From Lentibacillus salicampi (GTDB lineage: Bacteria > Bacillota > Bacilli > Bacillales > Amphibacillaceae): a stretch of DNA of 62,080 nucleotides. Shown one piece after another: positions 1 to 9,000 of the stretch (position 1 is its first letter; every line of letters begins with the position of its first letter). Made by a program: the position numbers and the translations under genes. The DNA lies in contig NZ_SRHY01000015.1 of the NCBI RefSeq assembly GCF_004565465.1, positions 1 to 62,080 on the forward strand, written 5' to 3'. The notes under the pieces were generated by a model, which saw only the letters and a program-made list of their open reading frames with translations, was not told the origin of the DNA and ran no database searches.

Positions 1-79
1 AAATGACATAAACGTGAAGCTTATTTGGCATACCCTTTTTTAAATCATTTCCATTTTTTTACATAAAAATAGGTTGTAG

Positions 80-738
80 TGAAATGAAGCGGGATTTTTT
101 GAAATACTTCTGTCCAAGGCTCCTAGTGGATATACGCCTGAAAAAGAAGCGTTACCACGTTACAAAAATATAAGGATGAAAATCCCGGACCAGTTCATGC
201 ATGAATTTGTTCTGTATTTGAATCTTGATATTTCCGAAGTTAATAAAAGGGATGTTGCGGAAAAAGTATTTGATTGATTGAAGAGATTAGAGCAAAAAAA
301 TGAGGAAACCAAAATTGTGGGTCGTCTTTTCAAATGATTATCAGTACCATTTGGAAAGAGGTTCCGGGTGATTTAGAGGCATTTCTGCAATTTAATGAAG
401 ACCCGTTAATATATTAAAGAGGAAAATTGGGTTTTGCCGGTCTGAATGCTGCCCGTGATATAGTTAATATTGGATTCTCTATCAGATACTGAAACCCAAT
501 GAAACAGGATTAGGATGGCAAGCTGCTATCTATTATTCATCTAAGCTATCTGTTCATCTTTTATCAGCAACACGTTATTATTGAAGATTTTGATGAGTTT
601 GTTTACTGCTTAAACACAGTAGGGGAATATAATATTATTCGTTGGGATGATATAAGCAAAAAAGAAGTAACCAGATATACAACTTTTGATGAATATTTAC
701 AAGATAGCTTTCAAGAGGCAATTGATAATTTGGATTAA
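80..738 (+). pseudogene. decayed gene remnant of unknown family
   Basis: No open frame spans this stretch, but coding-like segments follow one another in different frames. One reads PRYKNIRMKIPDQFMHEF from about 158 and stops at about 276; another reads TIWKEVPGDLEAFLQFNEDP around 345-410; the last gives WDDISKKEVTRYTTFDEY and ends at the TAA at 736-738. Joining them needs several frameshifts and in-frame stops, so this looks like one gene of about 200 codons that has decayed. I do not recognise the family; the acidic C-terminal tail recalls small immunity-type or SUKH-like proteins, but that is only an impression. It lies just upstream of the STM3941-like membrane protein gene. Bases 1-80 hold nothing I can assign. 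Confidence 0.35.
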
Positions 739-907
739 CAAAAGGCAAATATTCTAAAGTATATACTAACATGTAATAATTCTGGTGCTGCTGTTTCCTT
801 TCCGCGGTTGGGTTTCTGGTCCGCAATTGGTGTGGTAATATATTCTATTAGAAATCTGTTTGCATTATACTGGATATACTTATCGATCAGGTCATCTGGA
901 GGGTACT

Positions 908-2329
908 ATGGAAAGCGCCCAAACATTATACTTTTATCCACCAAGGATTAAAAATATTTTCCTGTCTCTTATGTGCTCGGTCTTTATGGCGATGGGTGCT
1001 GTGGTTGGCGTCTTTGCCTTTAAAGAAGGGGACTTTTTAATGAGCGGGTTAGGAGCAGCCCTGGCAGTGTTTTTTGGCTTTTTGATCTTTATGGCACTTA
1101 AAACGATTTTTGGATCGAAACCTTACCTCATTTTAACCGAAGAAGTATTAATAATCGGCGCCTCATCCAATAACGCTGTCCCCCTGAGATGGGAAGATAT
1201 CGAAGGCTATGATATACGAAGTGTTGGTTTTAATAAAATCATAGAAATTATGTTGCATGATGAAGAAAAATACCGTGACCGGATGTCCAAAGCTGCCTTA
1301 TGGTTTAATAAAATGAATGATGTGATGAACTATAGGCCGTTCAATATTGGATGGGGGCAGGTTAAGCGCAAGGATCGGAACAGATTGGTGCGCGAATTGG
1401 ACAGACGTACTTTTGAAGCCCGCGAGTCTTTTCATGAACTTTATGATGCCGTGAATGAAGCTGCGACAGCGGAATCAATCCTTAACAGACAACACGGCAT
1501 CCGGCGGCAAATGAAAGCCGATAAAAAGAGACAAAAGGCCCGCAGTCAGGTGAACGGTAAATATCTGCTGCAATCGTATGGGATTAGTCTGCTGCTGACG
1601 GTTGCTGCGTTTCTCATGTTTCATTGGTCAGATGATGAAGGCAATACACCGTTGCTTGTCGCTTCGTTCATCTTGTATCCTTTCGCAAAAGTCATCTGGG
1701 ATGTTCTGCTGGGATTCCGGCTCAGGTATAAAATGGACAAAGACGAGTCATCTGTTTCCATGTTCTTTTACAGATTCATATTTTTCGTTCATCTATTACT
1801 ATACCTTTTCAGTCTTGTTATAGCGCCATTGGGCATTCTTTATTATATTTTTATAGCCATACGCCACCAGGCCATGACAAGAGAAAGCAGAGAAGATGCG
1901 AAAGCCACAGGTAAAAGGTCGTTTTCTATGCGTTTTGCCATTTTCCCGCTAAATGTTGTCGTTATGCAGGTGCTTGCCTTTATTCTGCTCGCCCTGGCAA
2001 TCGAGGACTTTCTAGTATTAACAGCTTTTATGTTATATGGTGTGACTTTTTCTGTTTATGTCGCATTATATCCTGACAATAGAAGTTACTTTTCAAGTCT
2101 GGTTGCGTATTTATGGCGAATCGGCATTTGTTTTTTGATTCAATTTTTCCTGATCTCATGGAACGTGAAAGATGAATATACCGGGACCGTTGCTTTATTT
2201 CTATTGTCGCTTCCACTGTTCTTGCTGCCAAGTTACCTCTTTTATTTATGGGGGAAGGGAAGTTTGCGCCGGTTGGTGTATCATCTGTCCAGTAAAAGCC
2301 AAGATGAACGGGTCCGGGACAGCGGTTAA
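908..2329 (+). CDS. STM3941-like multi-pass membrane protein
   Basis: Encodes 473 residues. The N-terminal half looks like the STM3941 family: a YFYPPR motif near residue 9, two membrane segments (about 17-37 and 42-64), then a soluble PH-like part with LRWEDIEGYDI and an EIMLHDEEKY segment. After a basic linker (about 190-235) the C-terminal half carries about six further hydrophobic segments and ends in a charged tail, so this is longer than the usual short STM3941 proteins. The start at 908 is chosen because GGAGGG lies at 899-904; the longer frame from 860 has no ribosome binding site. The function of the family is unknown; an inner-membrane location is clear. It stands upstream of the VWA lipoproteins in the same direction with a 112-bp gap, so joint expression is possible but not shown. 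Confidence 0.6.
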   Translation: MESAQTLYFYPPRIKNIFLSLMCSVFMAMGAVVGVFAFKEGDFLMSGLGAALAVFFGFLIFMALKTIFGSKPYLILTEEVLIIGASSNNAVPLRWEDIEGYDIRSVGFNKIIEIMLHDEEKYRDRMSKAALWFNKMNDVMNYRPFNIGWGQVKRKDRNRLVRELDRRTFEARESFHELYDAVNEAATAESILNRQHGIRRQMKADKKRQKARSQVNGKYLLQSYGISLLLTVAAFLMFHWSDDEGNTPLLVASFILYPFAKVIWDVLLGFRLRYKMDKDESSVSMFFYRFIFFVHLLLYLFSLVIAPLGILYYIFIAIRHQAMTRESREDAKATGKRSFSMRFAIFPLNVVVMQVLAFILLALAIEDFLVLTAFMLYGVTFSVYVALYPDNRSYFSSLVAYLWRIGICFLIQFFLISWNVKDEYTGTVALFLLSLPLFLLPSYLFYLWGKGSLRRLVYHLSSKSQDERVRDSG

Positions 2330-2441
2330 TACAATTTGAATGTTAAGTGATCTGATGTGAAACGGGGCAAGGGGTTCTTACACACGAAATCATAGCTACT
2401 AGATCCCCGTGTTAAATAAAAAATGAAAAGAGGTTATATTT

Positions 2442-3875
2442 ATGCGTAAAAAGGGGCTCTTGTTGGGAGTTACTCTGCTCCTAATCGTCCTATTAGCCGC
2501 CTGCGGTGATGACGAGGATGCAGAATCGCAATCCGAACCAAAGCAGGAACAGGAGAATGAAGAGCAGGGTGAAGATGCCAGGACAAAAGGTGAAAGCGAT
2601 GAAGATGACACGCAATCCGCAGATAAGGCAAATAGTGAGACGAAAAACATGGAAGATTATCCTGCCATACCATCATCTTTTGCCGAATCAGCGTCATACG
2701 AAATTGTTGGTGAATTCTCCGGTGATACAACTTATTCGAGGGAATTTGCAGAACACGATGAAGTCAGAAAAGTGCTTGATAATTTTCCCGAATTAACCGA
2801 AGATAGTTCTGATGAAGAGATAGAGCAAGTAAAACGCTATTTGTTTTCGTTATTTAAAGAAGATTTAAGCAAGGTGGATGTTCCACTTGATCAATGGGAG
2901 TCCATGCAATTAAATGGTCCGGAAAGCGGGGATTCTGAATCCGTTCAGCTAAAAGAAAACTATAATGTTGCGATTCTTTTGGATTCCAGTGGAAGTATGG
3001 CGAACCTCGAGAATGGGGAGACCAGAATGGCACTTGCCAAAGAATCGATTAATCAGTTTGTGGAAAATTTGCCGGAACAAGCCAATATTTCACTCCGGGT
3101 TTACGGACATGTCGGAACTGGCAGTGATGCTGACAAGGAAAAATCCTGCTCTAAAGTTGAAGAAGTTTATCCCCTGAGTACATATGACAGTGATCAATTT
3201 TCCGATGCGCTGAATCAATTTGAACCGGCCGGCTGGACACCTATGGCTAAAGCGATTGAACAAGTGGAAGAAGACTTTCAGGAATATGATGGAAAGAACA
3301 ACACAAACATTGTCTATGTTGTCAGTGATGGTGTTGAAACATGTGGCGGTTCCCCTGTAAAAACGATCGAGTCACTGAATGATTCGAATATCGATCCCGT
3401 TGTGAATATTATCGGCTATCAGGTCGATAATGAAGGACTGAAACAGCTTAAAGACATGGCTGAGGCCTCTGAAGGCAGATATGTGAATGCGAAAAGCCAG
3501 GAAGATCTTACCGCGGAATTTGAACAGACTGTGGATATGGCGGAAATCTGGTCAGATTGGCAAAGTGATGCGAAAGAAACCGTTCATGAACTGAACGATA
3601 CACTAAAGCACCAGTTGCATGATTGGCATAATGAACAAAAAAGTCGTATGAGCCGCGAACATAAAAATTTAAAAGCTGCTAACAATTATTTGCATGACAA
3701 TGAAATAATTGAAAGGGATGTCTATTTGAAATACTCAGGTGAGTATCGGGACTATTATCTGAACATTGCAGACGAAGCCCGGGAACAGTATCTGGAATTG
3801 GCTGAATCCAATCGGGATGAGTTTTTTGAGAAATATGATGAAATAGAAAAACGATATGAGGAAGCCGTTGATTGA
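2442..3875 (+). CDS. von Willebrand factor A domain lipoprotein (YwmC/YwmD-like)
   Basis: 477 residues. The N-terminus is a lipoprotein signal: MRKK, a hydrophobic stretch, and the lipobox LAAC with Cys21. A very acidic Asp/Glu/Gln/Ser linker follows (about 22-75), typical of a cell-surface tether in salt-adapted bacilli. The VWA domain covers roughly 175-365: the MIDAS motif DSSGS is near residue 182, the MIDAS Thr lies in GWTPMAKAI, and the Asp in VVSDGVETCGG. Two cysteines (KSC and ETC) may form a disulfide. The last 110 residues are highly charged and probably helical or coiled coil. The domain resembles the secreted B. subtilis YwmC/YwmD pair, and here too a paralogue follows directly (4035-5456, broken). 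VWA domains bind protein ligands through a metal ion; the ligand here is unknown. RBS AAGAGG precedes the ATG. Confidence 0.8.
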   Translation: MRKKGLLLGVTLLLIVLLAACGDDEDAESQSEPKQEQENEEQGEDARTKGESDEDDTQSADKANSETKNMEDYPAIPSSFAESASYEIVGEFSGDTTYSREFAEHDEVRKVLDNFPELTEDSSDEEIEQVKRYLFSLFKEDLSKVDVPLDQWESMQLNGPESGDSESVQLKENYNVAILLDSSGSMANLENGETRMALAKESINQFVENLPEQANISLRVYGHVGTGSDADKEKSCSKVEEVYPLSTYDSDQFSDALNQFEPAGWTPMAKAIEQVEEDFQEYDGKNNTNIVYVVSDGVETCGGSPVKTIESLNDSNIDPVVNIIGYQVDNEGLKQLKDMAEASEGRYVNAKSQEDLTAEFEQTVDMAEIWSDWQSDAKETVHELNDTLKHQLHDWHNEQKSRMSREHKNLKAANNYLHDNEIIERDVYLKYSGEYRDYYLNIADEAREQYLELAESNRDEFFEKYDEIEKRYEEAVD

Positions 3876-4034
3876 ATTTGGGGGGATATGCATACCCCTC
3901 CCTGTCCATCGTCAGTATTCTTTTACTATAAAGGAGCGGGTGATTTACTACCGGTATAATTATCGTCACAGGGATTCGGGATAATAGACTTTCAATTTTT
4001 AAAAACAATTAAGATAATGAGGGGGGCTGGTTAC

Positions 4035-5456
4035 ATGCGAAAAAAATGGCTTTTATCAATGATCGCCGTATTGTCAATTGTTATATTGGCTGCCTGCAGT
4101 GACGATGCAAATGAAGCGTCGCAATCGGAGCCGGAAGAAGAACAGAGTGAGAATAGCCAAGATGATAACGATGAGTCAGCTGAAGCGAATGATGAAGAAG
4201 ATCAAGATACAAAAGCGGCTTCGGAAATCGGGCTCGACGATCTCTCGCCAATCCCCACAGATGTAGAGGGATTAGCGCAGCAAACATCTGGTCCTTTTGC
4301 AGGGGACGAAAGTATATATGATTTAGAACAAGAGGTTAAAGAAGAATTTGAACAACTGGGACCAATGAGTGACAATCCCACTGACGAGGAATATGAGACA
4401 TATTTATGATTTATGTATTGGCTTGTGGCTGAAAATTACCCGAATCCGCAAGATACCATTAAGAAATGGGAGTTCGCATCGTTTGGCAACCCGGATTTAC
4501 CTGATGAGCGTTATCATTTCAAAGAAAACTATAATATTGAGGTCATCCTTGATGCGAGTGGCAGTATGGCGGCAGATGCAGGCGGAAAAACCCGTATGAA
4601 TCTTGCTAAGGAATCAATTGATGAATTTTTGGCACAAGCCCCGGAAGAAGTAAATGTGTCTTTGCGCGTTTATGGCCATAAGGGGACGGGTGCTGATAGT
4701 GACAAAGAAATGTCGTGCGGTGCTATTGAACAGGTATACGGCTTTGATTCATCAGAAGACTTTCAGGATGCGCTGGGCCAGTTTGATCCCAAAGGATGGA
4801 CGCCGCTTGCAGATGCTTTGAAACAATCAGAGGACGCGCTGAAGAAATTTGATGCCGAAAATAACACCAATTTGATTTATGTTGTCAGCGATGGAATCGA
4901 AACGTGTGGCGGCGATCCTGTAGAGGTAGCTGAATCACTGTCTGAGTCAAATGCTCAGCCAATCATCAATATTATTGGATTCCAGACAGATGCCGAAGCA
5001 CAAAAGCAGTTGGAACAAATGGCCGATGTGTCAGGCGGCATTTTTGCAAAGGCTGATGACCAGGATCAGCTTCAAGAGGAATTTGAGCGTGCCGAAGAGG
5101 TTTTGGAGGCCTAGGAAGATTGGAAAAAGGATGCGATGAGAGATGTAGATGCGATGGAAGTGGATAACAGTTTTGATATTATGGGTCTGCATAACGATTG
5201 GTCATTCACCACCATGGGTACCAGCAATAACCTCAATCGTTTAGGTAATGTCATGGAAGATGTTGAAGTCATTACATTTGACCAGAAAATGGAACTGAAA
5301 AGCAGAAGGAGAGCTGTTATCGACGAAATCGACGAAACAGTTGATGAACTGGAAGTCACATTGGAAGAAATCAGTGAACAGAATATTAACGAAGCCAGGA
5401 AGTCCATTAATGAAAAATTTGAGGACAACACCGCTAATGATGGGAAAAGTGATTGA
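4035..5456 (+). pseudogene. second VWA lipoprotein gene, interrupted by two in-frame stop codons
   Basis: A paralogue of the gene at 2442-3875 that keeps one reading frame for 474 codons but carries TGA at 4407-4409 and TAG at 5112-5114. Its start has a strong GAGGGGGG Shine-Dalgarno sequence and encodes a lipoprotein signal with lipobox LAAC. The middle piece (4410-5111) contains the complete VWA domain with DASGS, GWTPLADAL and VVSDGIETCGG. The last piece (5115-5456) is the charged C-terminal tail, beginning EDWKKDAM, which aligns with SDWQSDAK of the intact paralogue. By that alignment the TAG replaces a Trp codon (EIW in the paralogue, EA-stop here), a single G-to-A change. No frameshift is visible, so loss is recent, or the stops are sequencing errors, or they are read through. 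As it stands only a 125-residue signal-plus-linker protein would be made. Confidence 0.75.
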
Positions 5457-5463
5457 ATATGGA

Positions 5464-5495
5464 ACAGGGAAGATGTCGAATGGCAGCTTCCCTGT
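5464..5495. terminator. bidirectional terminator
   Basis: Perfect 9-bp stem ACAGGGAAG (5464-5472) with CTTCCCTGT (5487-5495), followed by a T-rich stretch on the + strand. It separates the VWA pseudogene from the convergent DUF3055 gene. Confidence 0.7.
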
Positions 5496-5499
5496 CTCT

Positions 5500-5769
5500 T
5501 TACAAAACTCCCCGCAAAAACGCCCGTATCTCATCAGCTTCCATTTCCGACTCATGAAAGGTATGCTCGATTTCGCCTTTTTTAGCCAGGTCGTCTTTAC
5601 TCAGCACGGCAAAGCGGTTTTTTTGCAGATGGATGACGGTATACTTGTCAGGGTTTTCTTCATTTTTCATGAATGCAAAATCGTAACGCTTAAGCCTGCT
5701 CATGAAACTAACGTATCTGATTTTCCTCGTTACAACCTCGTCTTTTAGATAATTGAATTTATTTTCCAC
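5500..5769 (-). CDS. DUF3055 (SAV0927-like) small protein
   Basis: 89 residues, read from a GTG at 5769 because GGAGGG lies 6 bases upstream of it; the longer frame up to 5829 has no Shine-Dalgarno site. The protein matches my memory of the DUF3055/SAV0927 family of bacilli and staphylococci: a central RYVSFMSRLKRYDFAF, then VIHLQKNRFAVLSKDDL, and an acidic C-terminus ending RAFLRGVL. The biochemical role of the family is unknown; it is soluble, without signal peptide. It is divergent from yutE, with only about 100 bases between the two starts, and is terminated by the hairpin shared with the VWA pseudogene. Confidence 0.65.
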   Translation of the reverse strand: MENKFNYLKDEVVTRKIRYVSFMSRLKRYDFAFMKNEENPDKYTVIHLQKNRFAVLSKDDLAKKGEIEHTFHESEMEADEIRAFLRGVL

Positions 5770-5871
5770 GTGTTTCCCTCCGAAATTGGCTATTTCCTTT
5801 ACTATATCATGTTTTGTTTCGCCGTTCATTTTTTTAATGATATGATGGAAGAAATGTATGGAGGGTTAGCG

Positions 5872-6309
5872 ATGTATTTTGTTGATCGAAAGAAGATTGA
5901 AGAAACATTACACTATGTGGACAGGCTGTTGGCTGAAGTGAGCAGGCATTCATTTGATACGTTTGCGGAAAAATTATATCTCGAACGCACTGTACATATG
6001 GTGATTGAATCGATGCTTGATGTCGGCAATATGATGATCGATGGCTTTATAATGCGCGATCCCGGCAGTTTTGATGATATTATCGATATACTGATTGATG
6101 AAAATGTTCTTCCTGAAAACGATGAAGAGGATTATAAAGCGCTTATTGGGCTCCGGAAAATGGTGGTTAAGGACTATTTAACGATCGACCATCAACTGTT
6201 AGCCGATACGATTTGGGCACATCAGGATACATTGAATCAATTCAGTTCACATATCAGACATTATTTGGATAATGAGATGGGCGTTGCCAATGCGTTTACC
6301 AATGAATAA
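5872..6309 (+). CDS. yutE: DUF86 / HepT-like protein YutE
   Basis: 145 residues, start at 5872 after GGAGGG with a 6-base spacer. The all-helical protein matches B. subtilis YutE in length and in segments such as MYFVDRKKIE, IDGFIMRDPGSFDDIIDIL and LIGLRKMVVKDYL. DUF86 proteins include the HepT toxins, RNases or nucleotidylylation targets with an R-x4-6-H motif next to a MNT nucleotidyltransferase. Here the place of the His is taken by Lys (RKMVVKDY) and no antitoxin gene is adjacent, so a toxin role is unlikely. It is followed 26 bases later by yutF on the same strand, the same order as in B. subtilis, suggesting an operon. Confidence 0.8.
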   Translation: MYFVDRKKIEETLHYVDRLLAEVSRHSFDTFAEKLYLERTVHMVIESMLDVGNMMIDGFIMRDPGSFDDIIDILIDENVLPENDEEDYKALIGLRKMVVKDYLTIDHQLLADTIWAHQDTLNQFSSHIRHYLDNEMGVANAFTNE

Positions 6310-6335
6310 GGCTTTTTAAGAAGGTGATGGACAAT

Positions 6336-7106
6336 ATGAAAAACTACAGCGCCTATTTAATTGATTTGGATGGAACCATGTATCGGGGCGATGAGCCGAT
6401 TGAATTCGCCGCTGAATTCGTGGACACATTGGCATCGAAGGGGGTCCCGTACTTATTTTTAACAAATAATTCGTCTAAAACACCACTGCAGGTTTCCGAT
6501 AAACTGCAGCAAATGGGAATCCACGCCACGCCTGAACATATTTTCACCTCAAGCATGGCCACGGCCAAATACATCAAACAGCTGAACAATCGTGCCCGCT
6601 GTTATGTGATCGGTGAAGAAGGACTTTATGACGCATTGAATCAAGAAGGGCACACAATTACTGAAAAAGATTGTGATGTGGTCGTGTTTGGCATCGACAG
6701 AGATCTCAATTATGAGAAATTATCCGGGGCGTGCCGGGAAGTTCGCAATGGGGCTGCCTTCATTTCCACAAATGGTGATGTGGCATTGCCGACCGAACGC
6801 GGACTGGAACCCGGTAATGGTGCTCTTACTTCCGTGGTGACGGTCAGCACCGGTGTGAACCCGACTTTTATCGGCAAGCCGGAATCCATTATTATGGAAC
6901 AGGCATTGGAGCAGCTTGGAACGGCAAAACATGAAACATTGATGGTCGGTGATAACTACCATACTGATATTCTTGCCGGGATTAATGTCGGGTTGGATAC
7001 ACTGATGGTATTCACCGGTGTAACGCCCTATACTGATTTATCAACTTTTGACAAAATGCCGACTTATCATGTCCGTGATTTAAAATCGTGGATTGAATAT
7101 ATTTGA
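6336..7106 (+). CDS. yutF: HAD hydrolase of the NagD/YutF family (p-nitrophenyl phosphatase-like)
   Basis: 256 residues, the same length as B. subtilis YutF. Haloacid-dehalogenase motifs are clear: motif I DLDGTMYRG (nucleophile Asp near residue 10), motif II FLTNNSS, motif III GKPE near residue 180, and motif IV GDNYHTDI near 207. The NagD-type C2 cap lies between motifs II and III. Enzymes of this class dephosphorylate small phosphorylated metabolites; the physiological substrate is not settled. Start at 6336 (MKNYSAYLID) fits the AAGGTG site at 6321-6326; GTG at 6324 and ATG at 6327 are possible but too close. A hairpin terminator follows. Confidence 0.88.
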   Translation: MKNYSAYLIDLDGTMYRGDEPIEFAAEFVDTLASKGVPYLFLTNNSSKTPLQVSDKLQQMGIHATPEHIFTSSMATAKYIKQLNNRARCYVIGEEGLYDALNQEGHTITEKDCDVVVFGIDRDLNYEKLSGACREVRNGAAFISTNGDVALPTERGLEPGNGALTSVVTVSTGVNPTFIGKPESIIMEQALEQLGTAKHETLMVGDNYHTDILAGINVGLDTLMVFTGVTPYTDLSTFDKMPTYHVRDLKSWIEYI

Positions 7107-7112
7107 TATGTG

Positions 7113-7148
7113 CAAAAAAAGACTTGGTTAACTTGCCAGTCTTTTTTA
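7113..7148 (+). terminator. terminator after yutF
   Basis: Stem AAAAAAGACT-TGG with CCAGTCTTTTTT (one bulged T), loop GTTAACTTG or shorter, ending in a run of T. It fits as the end of yutE-yutF transcription. Confidence 0.65.
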
Positions 7149-7194
7149 ATGCACGATGAAGTTATCAAGTCCCGAATAGCCATCGGAAGTTATG

Positions 7195-7310
7195 AAAACG
7201 TCGGATAGAAGGCTTCTAAACGCCCAAACGCCCTTCGAAAGTGTCCAAAACGTCGGATAGAAAGTCCCTCAAGGCTAAAACACACTCCGAAAGTGTCCGA
7301 AACGTCTGGG
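7195..7310. repeat. 52-bp tandem repeat, about 2.3 copies
   Basis: AAAACGTCGGATAGAA occurs at 7195-7210 and again at 7247-7262, and GAAACGTC at 7299-7306, giving a constant 52-bp step. The second half of the unit reads CGAAAGTGTCCRAAACG. 52 is not a multiple of three and no frame is convincing, so it is a DNA-level repeat. It fills the space between convergent yutF and yutG. Confidence 0.7.
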
Positions 7311-7324
7311 AGCACTACACCTTT

Positions 7325-7837
7325 TTACTCATCCAATAATTCATCATCTGCCGCGGCATGTGCAAGCCGGCTTGATGCGGCAGCCGCAATGGCCCCGACG
7401 ATATCATCCAGAAATGTGTGGCACTCTCCTGTGGATTTATCATTTAGGTGTTTCAAAATGCCCGGTTTTTGTTTATCAATATAACCGTAATTGGTGAACC
7501 CAATCGATCCATACACATTGACAATCGAAAACGCAACGATTTCATCAATGCCATACAGGCTTTCGTCAATCTCAATGGTTCGCTGGAGGGGTTCGTCAAG
7601 TTTTTTCTCTTCGGCCAGTCGGTCCAGCTGAATACCGGTTAACAGAGCGTTTTGCACTTCTCTTTTGCCAAGAACCTGTTCCACGTTGAACTGACAGTCC
7701 CCCATGCTCAGATTATCATGGTAGTCCGCCTGCAGGTAATACACAAGATCTGCTATATCGTTTATGGTAACACCGCGATCTGACAGCCATTCACGTGCTT
7801 TCATTTCCAATTTGGTTTTCTTCGTATTATTATCCAC
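7325..7837 (-). CDS. yutG: phosphatidylglycerophosphatase A-like protein YutG
   Basis: 170 residues, from a GTG at 7837 with AAAAGGTG six bases upstream; the ORF can be extended by three codons but that start would sit inside the RBS. The sequence belongs to the PgpA-related YutG family: DRGVTINDIADLVYYLQ near the N-terminus, IDEIVAFSIVNVYG centrally, and HTFLDDIVGAIAAA near residue 145, with conserved acidic residues expected for metal binding. PgpA dephosphorylates phosphatidylglycerophosphate in phospholipid synthesis, but YutG-type proteins lack obvious membrane segments, so the activity is by homology only. Its divergent neighbour is yutH, as in B. subtilis. Confidence 0.8.
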   Translation of the reverse strand: MDNNTKKTKLEMKAREWLSDRGVTINDIADLVYYLQADYHDNLSMGDCQFNVEQVLGKREVQNALLTGIQLDRLAEEKKLDEPLQRTIEIDESLYGIDEIVAFSIVNVYGSIGFTNYGYIDKQKPGILKHLNDKSTGECHTFLDDIVGAIAAAASSRLAHAAADDELLDE

Positions 7838-7921
7838 TATAATCACCTTTTCTTTTAAATAGTAAAAATGGAGCGCTTCCTGACATATATATTAGTAATC
7901 GTACAGAAAGGAGTGTCCGTA

Positions 7922-8890
7922 TTGAGAGATTTCTTAGCAGCATATTATGGCATCCAGGCACCAGAAAAAACAGTGTGGTATGGCACGGAAGGCTTTAAAG
8001 ATGCGAATTATGTTTATTTTACCATTTCTGCCAAACAGAAGGAAGTCATACATATGGAGCAAGCAGCTTTAGCTTATTATTTGCAGGAAAATCATTACAA
8101 CCACATGGCCATACCTGTACCAAACAACCAGGGTGAGTGGTATACACCATATCATGACAGTTACTGGATGGTACTGCGGGTAAAGAATACTGCTCCTGAA
8201 ACATCATTCGGCGGAGAACAACTGGCTCGTTTTCATGCGACGGGTTCGGTATACCAGTATGAACCACAGGCCATTTCAAGTTATGGTCAATGGCGGACTT
8301 TATGGATTGAAAAGCTAACAGCATATGAAGAAAGAATAGTGACGGCAGCGAATGATCACCCGAACGCCTATTACCGTACGCTGATGGATTTTTTGCCATA
8401 TGTAATTGGCATAAGCGAAAATGCAATCCAATACATGCAGGAAAGCGAATCCGAACAGCGGTTTCACGAAGCGGATCAGGGTACTATTGTATTTAGAAGG
8501 TATCACGCGCAGCTTGAAAACCGCGTGCTATGGATGAATGATCTGGCTTACGACCACCCGACCAGGGACCTGGCGGAATATATCCGCAACAAGTTATTGC
8601 AGGAAGGTGATCCGATGCGCGAGATACGTGCGTTTTTAGATGATTATCAGCACGTAAGGCCTTTATCCATTTTTAGCTGGCGATTATTGTATGCACGTCT
8701 CCTATACCCGATCCATGTATTTGATCTGATTGAACGTGGTTTTGCTGCTGACCATCACGACGCTGCGCATTCAGAACTGTCGACCATTATGAAGCAGCAG
8801 TCTGAATATGAAAAAAGACTGGGATTATTTTTTGAAAATGCCGGCATTCATTGTGAAGAACTACAGATTCCTGTGTTACACTGGCTGTAG
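7922..8890 (+). CDS. yutH: spore coat-associated protein YutH
   Basis: 322 residues starting at TTG 7922; AAAGGAG at 7907-7913 lies 8 bases upstream, so the longer frame from 7868 is rejected. The protein resembles B. subtilis YutH and the CotS/CotI-like, kinase-fold spore coat family: an N-terminal lobe with AYYLQENHYNHMAIPVP, a central VVFRR-like segment (TIVFRRYHAQL) and DLAYDHPTRDLAEYIR in the place of the catalytic-loop region. Typical kinase catalytic motifs are not evident, so it may be a pseudokinase. It would be made in the mother cell during sporulation; no sigma-E or sigma-K promoter was identified by eye. Confidence 0.75.
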   Translation: MRDFLAAYYGIQAPEKTVWYGTEGFKDANYVYFTISAKQKEVIHMEQAALAYYLQENHYNHMAIPVPNNQGEWYTPYHDSYWMVLRVKNTAPETSFGGEQLARFHATGSVYQYEPQAISSYGQWRTLWIEKLTAYEERIVTAANDHPNAYYRTLMDFLPYVIGISENAIQYMQESESEQRFHEADQGTIVFRRYHAQLENRVLWMNDLAYDHPTRDLAEYIRNKLLQEGDPMREIRAFLDDYQHVRPLSIFSWRLLYARLLYPIHVFDLIERGFAADHHDAAHSELSTIMKQQSEYEKRLGLFFENAGIHCEELQIPVLHWL

Positions 8891-8911
8891 AGCCTAATTA
8901 ATTGGCCATTT

Positions 8912-8970
8912 GCGGGCGGTTGCCTTTCTCTGGTTTCACTTAATGTCCTGAGGTGGGGGTCACCGCCCGT
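8912..8970 (+). promoter_or_regulatory. leader hairpin before the D-2-hydroxyacid dehydrogenase
   Basis: CGGGCGGT at 8913-8920 can pair with ACCGCCCG at 8962-8969 across a 41-base loop. There is no T run after the second arm, so it is not a simple terminator for yutH. It may be a leader structure of the downstream gene or mere chance; I recognise no riboswitch consensus in it. Confidence 0.3.
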
Positions 8971-9000
8971 TATTTGCGGAAAAGAATGGAGTGAAACGTC

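Noticed and set aside
5872..6309. HepT-MntA type toxin-antitoxin pair
   Set aside because: The DUF86 protein lacks the R-x4-6-H histidine and has no nucleotidyltransferase neighbour; it matches chromosomal YutE.
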